From positions 603,540 through 667,539 of the forward strand of contig NZ_KI421432.1 in the NCBI RefSeq assembly GCF_000472545.1: a stretch of 64,000 nucleotides of DNA, written 5' to 3'. The notes below the pieces were generated by a model. It was not told the origin of the DNA and made no database searches. It was given only the letters and a program-made list of their open reading frames with translations. The translations under genes and the position numbers were made by a program. Source of the stretch: Burkholderia sp. WSM2232. GTDB taxonomy: Bacteria; Pseudomonadota; Gammaproteobacteria; Burkholderiales; Burkholderiaceae. Shown one piece after another: positions 33,281 through 42,153 of this stretch (positions are counted from its first letter, which is position 1; each line of letters opens with the position of its first letter).

Positions 33281-34570
33281 CTATCTCGACGCGTTGGCAA
33301 GCGTAGCCGCGACTTGTCTGATGCGCGGGCCGGCGTGATCGTGGAATCGCTTGATTCCCTGGCACAGGTAGTTCAGTCCCGGCTCGCCATCGGGCGTCCG
33401 CAGCAGGCGGTTTTTCGGGCACTCGCCCCAGCAGGAGTTCAGGTATTTGCACTCGCGGCAGTACTTCGGCAAGCTCTCGCGTTTCGAGAACCCGAAATCC
33501 ATTTGCCGCTCGGAGAACGCCATTGTGCCGAGGTGCGCCGTTTGGAGATTGCCTAGCGCATACTCAGGATACACAAAGTGATCGCAGGAGTAGACGGTAC
33601 CGTCATGCTCGACGGCCAGCGCTTTTCCGCAGAACTCTGCAGTGACGCAAGTTTGCGCCGGCTGGCCCATCGACTGGACAACGGCCGTCTCGAACAGATT
33701 GACCAGAATCACGCCCATGTCTCGCTTGTACCATTCGTCGAACGTGCGAGAAAGGAAGTAGCCCCAGTCCTGCGGATCGACAGACCAGTCCGTCACGATG
33801 GAGTTGGCGGTTCCGGGCCGCGCCGCGTCGGAGCCGACGAGCGGCATGGACTGCGAGGATGCAACGCCCGGCGCGACCGTTCGAAAGTCCTTCGGTTCGA
33901 CACACGGGATGAACTGCATATACGTGGAGCCTATCTCGTTGCGCAAAAACTTATAAACGTCGACGGGACGTTTTGCGTTGCTGCGGTTGACGACGGTCAG
34001 CGTGTTGAACTTCACGCCGTGCTTTCGCAGCAGTGCGACGCCGCGCATGACCTGGTCGAACGTAGGCTGCGCTTTCCGATCGAGGCGGTAAATGTCGTGC
34101 AACTCGCGCGGACCGTCGATGCTGATGCCGACCAGAAAGCCATGCTCCTTCAGGAATTCGCACCACTCGTCCGTTAGCAGCGTGCCGTTTGTCTGGAGAT
34201 CGTTTTCGATCCGTCGTCCTTCGGGCTTGTACTTTTTCTGTAGCGCGACAATGTCGCGGAAAAATTCGAGGCCAAGCATGGTCGGTTCGCCGCCTTGCCA
34301 GGAGAAGATCACCTCGTCGCCGTTCTGTGCCTCGATGTATTGGCGGATGTAGCGCTCGAGCATCGTGGTCTCCATTCGATGCCCACGACGCTGCTGCAAA
34401 AGGTGCTCTTTGTGCAGGTAATAACAGTAGGTGCAATCGATATTGCAAGTTGAGCCGATCGCCTTGGCCATCGCGTGGAAGCGGCCCTTGCGCTCGGGTG
34501 GGGCCGGTTCATTCCCAGACTGGCCGGTAGGAAAAAAGTGAATCGGAAACGCGTGGTTGGCCTCGGCCAT
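33281..34570 (-). CDS. Anaerobic sulfatase-maturating enzyme (radical SAM, SPASM)
   Basis: Oxidises the active-site Cys of sulfatases to formylglycine using S-adenosylmethionine. The radical-SAM motif is CNIDCTYC (C-x3-C-x2-C). The C-terminal SPASM cysteines follow (CVTAEFCGKALAVEHDGTVY then SCDHFV, and CRECKYLNSCWGECPKNR). The ATG at 34570 (429 residues) is preferred: a GTG at 34606 would fall inside the terminator hairpin at 34598-34621. It lies 59 nt downstream of the Cys-type sulfatase gene on the same strand and is surely its maturase. Confidence 0.93.
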   Translation of the reverse strand: MAEANHAFPIHFFPTGQSGNEPAPPERKGRFHAMAKAIGSTCNIDCTYCYYLHKEHLLQQRRGHRMETTMLERYIRQYIEAQNGDEVIFSWQGGEPTMLGLEFFRDIVALQKKYKPEGRRIENDLQTNGTLLTDEWCEFLKEHGFLVGISIDGPRELHDIYRLDRKAQPTFDQVMRGVALLRKHGVKFNTLTVVNRSNAKRPVDVYKFLRNEIGSTYMQFIPCVEPKDFRTVAPGVASSQSMPLVGSDAARPGTANSIVTDWSVDPQDWGYFLSRTFDEWYKRDMGVILVNLFETAVVQSMGQPAQTCVTAEFCGKALAVEHDGTVYSCDHFVYPEYALGNLQTAHLGTMAFSERQMDFGFSKRESLPKYCRECKYLNSCWGECPKNRLLRTPDGEPGLNYLCQGIKRFHDHAGPRIRQVAATLANASR

Positions 34571-34597
34571 AGATCTGAAATCCGGTAGTACCTGTTG

Positions 34598-34621
34598 AAA
34601 AGCCACGCGGCTTCGCGTGGC
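34598..34621 (-). terminator. Intrinsic terminator or attenuator between sulfatase and its maturase
   Basis: Read on the minus strand, a perfect 8-bp stem (GCCACGCG / CGCGTGGC) with a 4-nt loop is followed by TTTT (34598-34601). It lies just after the sulfatase stop and before the maturase start, and would reduce but may not abolish read-through into the maturase. Confidence 0.65.
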
Positions 34622-34629
34622 GCTGTTTG

Positions 34630-36234
34630 TTAATTGCCTGCGGCGGCGGCGCGCTGAAGCGCATCTAGCCGGCTCTTCAATGCTTCCACCCGCTGGAACT
34701 GCGAATTGCGAACCGGCCCGGTATAACTAAGGCTCTGCGGCTCCCGAGGCGGGTACTTGATATACGACTGCAAAACGCGTTTGAGCACGTCGTCGAAAAT
34801 GGGCATGGTCCAGCTTTTCTCTGTCCAGTTCGTCATGAAGATGTCGTAGTGCTCGCCCGGGTCCGCCTGAAGGTCGTAAAGGCGAGGGACGGTCGCAACG
34901 TATTTGTCGGGACCGCGCCAGCCGGTGGTGTTGTCGTTAGAAAAAGGTGGGTAGTCGCCGCGCAGATTGAATACCACTTTGAATTTGCCGACCCGCACCG
35001 CTCCCGGAGATATTTCGTCTTCGGTCTGGTAGACCCAGAAGTTGCGTTTGGTTTTACCCGTTCCAAGCAGAACCGGCGAGAAGTCGTAACTGTCGAAGAT
35101 GGTGGCCTTGCCGTCCCTGTCCACGGTCGGCAGTCTGGTGTCGGCGATCGCTGCGAACGTGGCCATCAGGTCGAGCCCGCCGACGATATCCCAGCAACTG
35201 CCGTTAGGCTTGATACGCCCCGGCCACCACGCAATGGCCGGCACGCGGCTGCCCGCTTCCATGTCCGTGCCTTTGGTTCCACGAAAGGGCGTCCATCCGG
35301 AATCGGGATAGACGTCTTGCCACGCGCCGTTGTCCACCGTATAGAACACCAGCGTTTCGTTTTCGATGCCGGCGTTTCTGACCGTGTCCAGAATGCGGCC
35401 GACGCGCGTATCCAGTTCGACTACCGCATCACCGTACTTCGTCTTGACCGCGGACTTGCCGGCGAACTCGGGCGCGGGAAGATTCGGCTGGTGGTTCTTC
35501 GTGAAATTGATGCTCATGAAAAACGGGCGGCTGTCATGCGCGTGCGCCTTGATATAGTTTTCCGATGACGTTTCAATTCCCTGGTCCAGTGTGGCGATCT
35601 GATCACCCGTGATTTTTCTCGTTTCCGTGTATTTCTGCCCTGCCTTGCCTTCCAGTTCGCCCAGTGGATCAACCTTCGGCACGCCTTCAGGCCAATCGGG
35701 ATTCCAGGCGGGGTCGGCGTACGTGTACGCGTTCAGGTGGTACAGCAGAACGTTCTTCATCTCGTCATAACCGTGCGCGGTAGGCAGCGCGTATTCCGCT
35801 TCCCCGAGATGCCACTTGCCCGCGAAGAACGTGGAATAGCCGGCTTGTTTGAGCACGTCCGCAATCGTCACCTCCCCGCGCGGCAGGCCGCCGCCCTGGC
35901 CTGGTGCCGCAACGGTCGTCATGCCGCTGCGATTCGGAAGGCGCCCCGTCTGCATTGCCGCGCGCCCCGGCGTGCAGCTTGGCTGGCCGTAGAAGTTCCA
36001 GAACTGCATGCCTTCGCGTGCCATCCTGTCGAGGTTAGGCGTGGGCGCGCCGCGACCTTCGCCTCCGCCGTACATGCCGAGGTCGCCCCAGCCGGTATCG
36101 TCTGAAACGAGAAGGATGATGTTGGGCTTCTGCCGGGTTGCCTGCGCCTGCGCCGGTCCTGCAAGCAACGAAAGTGCAACCAGCGCTGCACCGACCTCGG
36201 ATACCAACGCCAGGCGTCTGGGGCAAGCGTTCAT
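34630..36234 (-). CDS. Cys-type sulfatase, exported
   Basis: Hydrolyses sulfate esters. The start ATG at 36234 (GAGGTAGGA upstream) gives 534 residues and places the signal peptide (RRLALVSEVGAALVALSLLA, cleavage near AQAQA) at the N-terminus. ATG 36378 is unlikely. The formylglycine motif is CTPGR with Cys87, the Cys type needing a radical-SAM maturase, which is adjacent. Metal ligands show in NIILLVSDDTGWGDLGMYGG. The C-terminal region has arylsulfatase features, but the substrate is unknown. Proximity to the catabolic island suggests a sulfated lipid or steroid (speculative). Confidence 0.92.
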   Translation of the reverse strand: MNACPRRLALVSEVGAALVALSLLAGPAQAQATRQKPNIILLVSDDTGWGDLGMYGGGEGRGAPTPNLDRMAREGMQFWNFYGQPSCTPGRAAMQTGRLPNRSGMTTVAAPGQGGGLPRGEVTIADVLKQAGYSTFFAGKWHLGEAEYALPTAHGYDEMKNVLLYHLNAYTYADPAWNPDWPEGVPKVDPLGELEGKAGQKYTETRKITGDQIATLDQGIETSSENYIKAHAHDSRPFFMSINFTKNHQPNLPAPEFAGKSAVKTKYGDAVVELDTRVGRILDTVRNAGIENETLVFYTVDNGAWQDVYPDSGWTPFRGTKGTDMEAGSRVPAIAWWPGRIKPNGSCWDIVGGLDLMATFAAIADTRLPTVDRDGKATIFDSYDFSPVLLGTGKTKRNFWVYQTEDEISPGAVRVGKFKVVFNLRGDYPPFSNDNTTGWRGPDKYVATVPRLYDLQADPGEHYDIFMTNWTEKSWTMPIFDDVLKRVLQSYIKYPPREPQSLSYTGPVRNSQFQRVEALKSRLDALQRAAAAGN

Positions 36235-36516
36235 TCCTACCTCGCACGGGTGGTTGAGGAAAACTAATTGAATGTTGGCAGTGGCCCGAACCATACAGAA
36301 AGATAGCAGACGGCAGATGTAAAGCAAGGCGATAAAAGCCTGGTTCACAGGGCGACGCAGAGCTGTTCCAAGCAGCATGTTTCTGCCGGTTCCTGTATCT
36401 CAAGTCAGGCGCGACAGCAAGCCGCTGGCCGACAGCGCCTACATGTGGCGGCTTGCCGCGAAGAAATCACGGGTCTCCAGTATCATTCTGCTTCCTAACC
36501 TGCTTTGGAGCCACTT

Positions 36517-37734
36517 GTGCCCGCGCGTCTGTTCCGCTCCGCGAAAGCTGATCGAAACCGTTTCATTGCGCTTTACGTCAGCATGGCCATTGGCTTGCTC
36601 GTCGCGGCGGGTCTGTTCGTGTACGAGGCAAAGGTGATCGTCGCCGACAGCCTGCGCGACGAAGAAGCGTTCTCCGTGCTGGGCGCCGCAAATCGCGTGC
36701 TGCACGATCTGGAGAATGCGGAGACCGGACAGCGCGGCTATCTGCTCACCGGAGATGAAAGTTACCTCGTGCCGTACCGCCAGGGCATTCGCGATCTGGA
36801 CGACACCATACTGCGCCTGCAGCAAGCGGCAGGCAGCGACGAAAAGTCGCTCGAACTGTTGCGCCGGGTCCAGCATGCGAAGACCGACAAGGTAAGCGAA
36901 CTGGCGCGCACCATCGAGCTGGCTCGCAGCGGCAACCGCGCGGCTGCCATCGCGCTCGTGCAGACGAACGAAGGCAAGCTCTACATGGATGAGCTGCGCC
37001 AGGATCTCGGCCTGTTGCTGAACGACTGGCGGGAAAGACGCAGTGCCGCCATGCAGGACGCTCACCAACGCCTCACGTTCGGGAGCGCTGCGCTTGTGGC
37101 CATGGCTTTGCTCGTGTGCTGCCTGATGGTCTACACGGTCTATGTTCAGCGCCGTGCGTTCGCGAGGGTGCATGCCTATTCGAATGCACTCGATCAACAA
37201 GCGGCGCAGGACACGCTAACGGGACTTCCGAACCGCCGTCGGCTGTTGTCCGCGATAGACAAGCTGTCGAACCAGGCAGGCGAATCACGGCGAGTCGCGC
37301 TCCTGTACCTCGACATAGACGGCTTCAAGAACGTCAACGACGCGCTCGGCCATAGCGCCGGCGACGTGCTGCTGCGCCGGCTCGCGGAATCGTTGCGGGC
37401 GGCGACGCGCCAGAACGACATGCTGGCCCGTGTGGGCGGCGACGAGTTCGTGTTGCTTGCAGCCGATTGCGGCGACGACTCGCAATTGCGGGATCTTGCC
37501 GAGCGCCTTCTTGCGAGCGTGAAGGCCGTGGGCGAACGCGAGTATGGTGGCCGTTTCGCCATTGGCGTGAGCATTGGCATTGCGACGTTTCCCGACCGTG
37601 TCAAGAGCGTGGGCGGATTGCTCGATGTCGCCGATGCGGCCATGTACGTGGCCAAGCGCAGCGGCCGCTCGACCTATAGCTTCGGTGCTTCGTCCGCAGC
37701 GGGGCTTTCCAATGTGATCAGGCTGACGCGATGA
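36517..37734 (+). CDS. Membrane diguanylate cyclase with CHASE3 sensor
   Basis: Makes c-di-GMP from GTP. The 405-residue protein has TM1 (about residues 17-37), a CHASE3-like periplasmic domain (about 38-190, with NAETGQRGYLLTGDE), TM2 near 195-215, and a GGDEF domain with intact GGDEF (residues 307-311). An RQND I-site five residues upstream indicates product inhibition. GTG 36517 is chosen because GGAG is 6 nt upstream. Monocistronic: array R3 follows. Confidence 0.92.
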   Translation: MPARLFRSAKADRNRFIALYVSMAIGLLVAAGLFVYEAKVIVADSLRDEEAFSVLGAANRVLHDLENAETGQRGYLLTGDESYLVPYRQGIRDLDDTILRLQQAAGSDEKSLELLRRVQHAKTDKVSELARTIELARSGNRAAAIALVQTNEGKLYMDELRQDLGLLLNDWRERRSAAMQDAHQRLTFGSAALVAMALLVCCLMVYTVYVQRRAFARVHAYSNALDQQAAQDTLTGLPNRRRLLSAIDKLSNQAGESRRVALLYLDIDGFKNVNDALGHSAGDVLLRRLAESLRAATRQNDMLARVGGDEFVLLAADCGDDSQLRDLAERLLASVKAVGEREYGGRFAIGVSIGIATFPDRVKSVGGLLDVADAAMYVAKRSGRSTYSFGASSAAGLSNVIRLTR

Positions 37735-38290
37735 CGCGTCGGGCGAGCCACCACGTTTCTCTCGAATATCGCCAAGGGTGAGCCGTTCCAGGATGGTGAG
37801 GAATTCCAGGAGACGGCCTCACCGTGATCGTATCCGGGCCAAAGGTGAGACGTTCCAAGAGGTGTCGCGCCTCGGGCAATGGTGAGTAATCCCAAGATTC
37901 ATGCCGCACCGCACCGCACCGCTCAGCCTGGCTGAGGCGCCGGTGCCGACAAAGGTGAGGAGTTCCAGGAGGTCGCCGCAAAGGTGAGCTGTTCCAGGAG
38001 ATAAAGCATTCCATGCCGCCGCATGCTTGCGCGCGGCGCTCATCTCCTTACATCTGCTTCCATATCCGAACAAAGCGTTAGCGCGAAAAGGCGGCGCCCG
38101 CCCGCATGCAAGCGCCATGCAACACACATGCAGCGCGAATTCCCGCCTCGATACCTGATACGACGCAACGCATCTGATGCGCCGTTTGTAACGGCCAGGT
38201 AAAACATCCTCTTTGGTGAATTGATAAGTTGCGGACTGACACGCAGCGCGACAACGCTTGCGTGACCATTCATCCACCGAAGGAGAAACA
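37735..38290 (+). other. 556-nt intergenic region with repeat array R3
   Basis: Holds six units of the 21-nt repeat (37773-38000), all on the plus strand, and a leader before the small lipoprotein gene. CTCAGCC-T-GGCTGAG (37922-37936) is a hairpin between units. No gene is apparent; the last ~280 nt show nothing recognisable before AGGAG at 38281. Confidence 0.6.
37773..38000 (+). repeat. Array R3 of the 21-nt repeat (TTCCAGGAG variant)
   Basis: Six units at 37773, 37792, 37841, 37878 (weak), 37951 and 37980, each about 21 nt, of the form AAAGGTGAG-N3-TTCCAGGAG. The units at 37773 and 37792 overlap by two bases. The half TTCCAGGAG replaces TTCGGGAG seen in arrays R4 and R5. Confidence 0.7.
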
Positions 38291-38467
38291 ATGAAGAAGC
38301 TGTTGGCAATCGCAACGTTGGCCGCCCTGAGCGCAACTTTGAGCGGATGCTGGTGGGGACCGCCGCCAGGTTGGGGCGGCGGCGGCCCCGGCGGTGGTCC
38401 TGGCGGCGGTCATGGCGAGGGTCCGCATGGAGCGGTCGTCGTGCCGGGCCACGTCGCGCAGGGTTGA
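38291..38467 (+). CDS. Small glycine-rich lipoprotein
   Basis: The 58-residue protein starts at ATG 38291 with AGGAG just upstream. It has a lipoprotein signal peptide (MKKLLAIATLAALSATLSGC, lipobox LSGC) and a mature part of about 39 residues dominated by Gly, Pro and His. Function unknown. A further upstream ATG in the same frame (38258) lacks a ribosome site. Confidence 0.75.
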   Translation: MKKLLAIATLAALSATLSGCWWGPPPGWGGGGPGGGPGGGHGEGPHGAVVVPGHVAQG

Positions 38468-38493
38468 TGTGAGCCGCTAAGGCGATGGTCGCA

Positions 38494-38516
38494 AAGGGCG
38501 GGCGCGGACCGCCCTT
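38494..38516. terminator. Bidirectional terminator-like hairpin, lipoprotein / histidine kinase
   Basis: AAGGGCGG (38494-38501), 7-nt loop, CCGCCCTT (38509-38516), between the stops of two converging genes. The stem flanks include AA/TT, giving short T tails in either direction. Confidence 0.55.
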
Positions 38517-38520
38517 CGTC

Positions 38521-39768
38521 CTAGGCAGGGAAGTTCATCGAAACCACCAGCCCGCCATCGGCCGCATTGTCCACGTGAAAAGCGCCGCCGTTATATCGCA
38601 CGAGACGCCGCACGATCGCGAGACCCAAGCCACAATGTGCGTCGCTGCTGCGTGCTTCGTCCAGTCGTACGAACGGTTGCAATGCGCGCTCCAGCTGGCT
38701 GCCCGGAATACCGCTACCGTGATCGCGCACTGTCAGCGTGTAGTGTCCGTTGTGACGCGAAGTCGACACTTCGACCGGCGGCTCGCCATACGTGAGCGCG
38801 TTTTCGATCAGATTGCCGAGAATGCGGTCCAGGTCGACGAGCGGCAAGCCAAAGCCGTCGCCCGCCTGCAGGTGCAGACGAACCAGCGCGTCGTTGCCGA
38901 GACTCTCACCGTAATGGCGGCGGCAATGCGCATCGACGCTCGTGCGCGGCGAATTGTCGGCGCTCTCGCGTGCGAAATCCAGGAACTGCGTGACGATGCG
39001 CGACAACGACTCTGCGTCGCGCAGAAAACCGCTGCGGTTTGCTTCGTCCGGCAGCAGATCCGCGCGCACCTGCATGCGCGTGATCGGAGCGCGCAGGTCG
39101 TGCGCGACGCCCGCGAGCATCACCGCGCGTTCCTGCTCGGCCTGCGCGAGTTGATGCATCATCTGGTTGAAATCGTCGACGAGCTCCTTTACCTCGCGTG
39201 GACCGCTCGCCGGTACGACCGGTGCTCGATGTCCGAGGCGAAACTCGCGTGCGGCAATCGCGAGGCGGTGCAACGGCCGTTGCAAATGCCACGCGCCGAA
39301 GAGCGCAAGAATCACCGCGAACACCAGCATCATGGCGGACGCGCTAATAAAGCGGCGCGCAGGCAGCATCGAGTTCTCGAGCTTGAGCCAACCAGGATTG
39401 CCCGCATAACGCACCCAGACGTTGCCATTCTCCGGGTCCGCGACCACTTCGCTTCCGGGTGGCAGCTTCGCGCGCAGCGCGCTCTGGAACGGGCCTGATG
39501 TGTCCCGGCACGGCGCGGGACAGCCATAGGGAATGGCGTCGCTCGCATTGATCGGCACCACGCCGAGCGTGGCCGAAATCTGCGCAGCAGTCACTGCGCC
39601 GCTACGTTGCGCCTCGACCGCAAGCAACAGCGCCCGCTGCGCATGCCCCGTGTCGAGCTGCCCACGATCACGGTCCACCAGCAGCAATGAAGTGACGTGG
39701 ACGATGACTATCAGGCCAACCGTCATCAACGCGAGCTGGCCGAATAGCGTGTTAAAGGGATTCTTCAT
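38521..39768 (-). CDS. Sensor histidine kinase (EnvZ-like)
   Basis: The 415-residue inner-membrane kinase has TM1 (about residues 9-29), a periplasmic sensor loop, TM2 (about 140-160), HAMP, the phosphoacceptor H-box VAHDLRAPITRMQVRAD, and an ATPase domain with N-box LGNLIENALTYG, G1 HGSGIP and G2 GLGLAI. The periplasmic loop includes two Cys (YGCPAPC), which could sense redox or metal (inference). Its start overlaps the response regulator by 17 nt. The RND efflux operon on the other strand is the probable target. Confidence 0.93.
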   Translation of the reverse strand: MKNPFNTLFGQLALMTVGLIVIVHVTSLLLVDRDRGQLDTGHAQRALLLAVEAQRSGAVTAAQISATLGVVPINASDAIPYGCPAPCRDTSGPFQSALRAKLPPGSEVVADPENGNVWVRYAGNPGWLKLENSMLPARRFISASAMMLVFAVILALFGAWHLQRPLHRLAIAAREFRLGHRAPVVPASGPREVKELVDDFNQMMHQLAQAEQERAVMLAGVAHDLRAPITRMQVRADLLPDEANRSGFLRDAESLSRIVTQFLDFARESADNSPRTSVDAHCRRHYGESLGNDALVRLHLQAGDGFGLPLVDLDRILGNLIENALTYGEPPVEVSTSRHNGHYTLTVRDHGSGIPGSQLERALQPFVRLDEARSSDAHCGLGLAIVRRLVRYNGGAFHVDNAADGGLVVSMNFPA

Positions 39769-40489
39769 CGTCGCTGCTGCCGGGCACGAACATATAGCCG
39801 ATGCCGCGCACCGTCTGAATGCGTCTTGGGTTGGCGGGGTCGTCTTCCAGGAGCCGGCGCAGGCGCCACACCGGCACGTCGATGCCGCGCTCGGTCACTT
39901 CCGAGTGCGGGCCATGCAGCAGGTCCACGAGCTTCGAGCGCGAGAGCGTTTGCATCGGATGCTGCGCGAGCACTTCCAGTAACGCATATTCGCTGCCGGT
40001 CAGTTTGAGCGGCTCGCCGTCACGAAACAAGGTGCGGCTCGCGAAGTCGAGGCGGAACTGGCCGAAGCGCAGCGCCTCGCGCTTTTCCACTGGTGCCGTT
40101 GCCGGCGCCGGCTGTGCATGGCGTCGCAGCACGGCGTGAATGCGGGCAAGCAATTCCTGCGGCATGAAGGGCTTGCCGAGATAGTCGTCGGCGCCCAATT
40201 CGAGGCCGACCACACGGTCGACACCGTCGGCGCGCGCCGTCAGCATGATTACCGGAATGGTGTCGCCGCTCGCACGCAGTTGCCTGAGTGCGGTGAGGCC
40301 GTCCACGCCCGGCATCATCAGATCGAGCACGACGATGGACGGCCGTTCGCGCTCGAGCCGGCGTGCTAGCTGGTTGGCGTCATGCAATACGGAGATCGCT
40401 ATGCCGCGTTGCTGGAAAAACGTCCGCAGCAGGTCGCGAAGATCGGCGTCGTCGTCGACCAGTAAAACCTGGATGGACATGTCTTGCAT
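39752..40489 (-). CDS. OmpR-family response regulator
   Basis: The 245-residue protein has a receiver domain (acidic pocket VDDDAD, phospho-Asp in VVLDLMMPGVDG, Thr in MLTARADG, Lys in GKPFMP) and a winged-helix DNA-binding domain (EYALLEVLAQHPMQTLSRSK, TVRGIGYMF). It is first in the minus-strand operon with the kinase and divergent from the RND operon, which it likely controls. The ATG at 40480 is a possible alternative start. Confidence 0.93.
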   Translation of the reverse strand: MQDMSIQVLLVDDDADLRDLLRTFFQQRGIAISVLHDANQLARRLERERPSIVVLDLMMPGVDGLTALRQLRASGDTIPVIMLTARADGVDRVVGLELGADDYLGKPFMPQELLARIHAVLRRHAQPAPATAPVEKREALRFGQFRLDFASRTLFRDGEPLKLTGSEYALLEVLAQHPMQTLSRSKLVDLLHGPHSEVTERGIDVPVWRLRRLLEDDPANPRRIQTVRGIGYMFVPGSSDDEESL

Positions 40490-40911
40490 GATCGGCCCTG
40501 CTCGATGAAGTCATTGGCGGCGTGCACGGGGCGCCCTGCCACCGTAGCCGAATATAGCGAATTGCCCGATGCCCGCGCTTTCGGGTCCTTTTCCAAGCTT
40601 ACCGTTTCTTACGGAACCGTTTCGGAGTATCCGGCCACGCTCCATTCATGATGCAACGCCTCGGGCGCGCTGCACGGTAGGGGCGTGTCTTCGACGGCTG
40701 CGACGAATCGCGCAATGATCCGCACCCCACGCACCCTACGCAACCCACGCACCGTGTTACAGCGCGTAATGCTTGCCTAAGCCACTGTAAGGCGCCTTTC
40801 ATTATTGTGGGCCATCCGTTGCCGCTGGCTTCGCGTTGTGTGGCTCTTACCTGAACCGGCGACGCATGCCAGACGGTCCTTTGTCGAATCTAGTCGAAGG
40901 ATGCCCCGAGC
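40490..40911. other. 422-nt divergent region between two-component genes and RND operon
   Basis: Two direct ACCGTTTC octamers (40601-40608 and 40616-40623), 15 nt apart, could be response-regulator sites. A short GC-rich direct repeat of about 9 nt (CCCACGCAC-like, three copies) lies near 40724-40753. No gene is apparent. Confidence 0.4.
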
Positions 40912-42141
40912 ATGCCAACCCCGTCCAATCCCGTCGCATCCCCGACGCGTGCGCCCAGTTCCATACTTCTCGCCGCGTCAGTTGCCGCCGCCATACTGAT
41001 GCTCGCGGCGTGCGGCGACCACGCGACTCAGGGCCCGCCGCATGTGACGCCCGAAGTCGGCGTCGAAACCATCAAGCCGCACACCGTTGTCTCGAACACC
41101 GAACTGTCGGGCCGGCTGTCCGCTATTCGCGTCGCGGAAGTGAGGCCGCAGGTTGAAGGCATTATCAGGAAGCGCCTGTTCACGGAGGGTTCGCAGGTCA
41201 CGGCCGGCGCGGTGCTCTACCAGATCGACGCAGCCAGCTACCAGGCCGCCTACGACCAGGCAGTCGGCACCCTTGCAAAAGCCGTTGCGACCGCGAACGC
41301 GGCGCAAACCAAGGCCACGCGTTACGCGCAATTGTGGAACATCCAGGGCGTGAGCCGGCAGGATTACGACGACGCCGTGGCCGCGCTCGCAGAAGCCAAC
41401 GCCGACGTGCTCGCCGATAGGGCCGCACTGAAGACCGCCGCTATCAATCTCGGCTATACCAAAGTGGTTGCGCCTATCGCAGGGCGCATCGGCAAATCGA
41501 GCGTGACCGAGGGCGCGCTCGTCACCGCCGAACAGACCACCGCGCTCGCCACCGTGCAGGCGACGGGCGAAATGTATCTCGACGTGACCCGCTCGTCCGC
41601 GGACTGGCTGCGCCTGCAGAAAGAGTTCGCCAGCGGCCAGTTGCAGCAGTCGGGCGCCGACAGCGCCGTGGTTCATCTGGTGATGGAAGACGGCAGCACA
41701 TACGCACAGCCAGGCAAGCTGCTGTTCTCCGACATCACCGTCGATGCCACCACCGGCTCCGTCACCCTGCGTTGCGTGTTCCCGAACCCGGACGGCGTGC
41801 TGCTGCCCGGCATGTTCGTGCGGGCCCGGCTCGAGGAAGGCGTGAATCGCGAGGCGATTACGGTTCCGCAACTCGCAGTAACGCGTGCGTCCGACGGCTC
41901 CGCGAGCGTGCTGACGGTGAGTGCCGACAACAAGGTCGTGCAGACCCAGGTCACCGCCGACATCGCGTCCGGCTCCGACTGGGTCGTCACAAGCGGCCTG
42001 AAGGCGGGCGACCGCGTGATCGTGTCCGGTTCGCAGAATGCGCGCACCGGCGCTGTCGTGAAGCCGGTAGAGGCGCCCGGGGCTTTGCCTGCGCCGGCCA
42101 CCGCGGGCAGCGCGCTCCCGGCGTCTGCCGCCCATAGCTAA
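40912..42141 (+). CDS. RND efflux periplasmic adaptor (membrane-fusion) lipoprotein
   Basis: The 409-residue protein has a signal with lipobox (MLAAC), a barrel-sandwich hybrid with the lipoyl half-motifs VRPQVEGIIRKRLFTEGSQV and KVVAPIAGRIGKSSVTEGAL, and alpha-hairpin and beta-barrel domains (AcrA/MexA layout). The C-terminal tail is Ala/Pro-rich. It lies 12 nt from the pump gene and links the inner-membrane pump to the outer-membrane channel. Confidence 0.94.
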   Translation: MPTPSNPVASPTRAPSSILLAASVAAAILMLAACGDHATQGPPHVTPEVGVETIKPHTVVSNTELSGRLSAIRVAEVRPQVEGIIRKRLFTEGSQVTAGAVLYQIDAASYQAAYDQAVGTLAKAVATANAAQTKATRYAQLWNIQGVSRQDYDDAVAALAEANADVLADRAALKTAAINLGYTKVVAPIAGRIGKSSVTEGALVTAEQTTALATVQATGEMYLDVTRSSADWLRLQKEFASGQLQQSGADSAVVHLVMEDGSTYAQPGKLLFSDITVDATTGSVTLRCVFPNPDGVLLPGMFVRARLEEGVNREAITVPQLAVTRASDGSASVLTVSADNKVVQTQVTADIASGSDWVVTSGLKAGDRVIVSGSQNARTGAVVKPVEAPGALPAPATAGSALPASAAHS

Positions 42142-42153
42142 AGCGAGAATCTC

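Noticed and set aside
37718..38014. Minus-strand open frame across repeat array R3, translating as repeated NSSPL-like motifs
   Set aside because: The repetitive translation is just the repeat read in frame. There is no ribosome site or domain.
40599..40802. Minus-strand frame encoding CVGCVGC repeats
   Set aside because: It comes from a short GC-rich direct repeat in the RND promoter region; no ribosome site.
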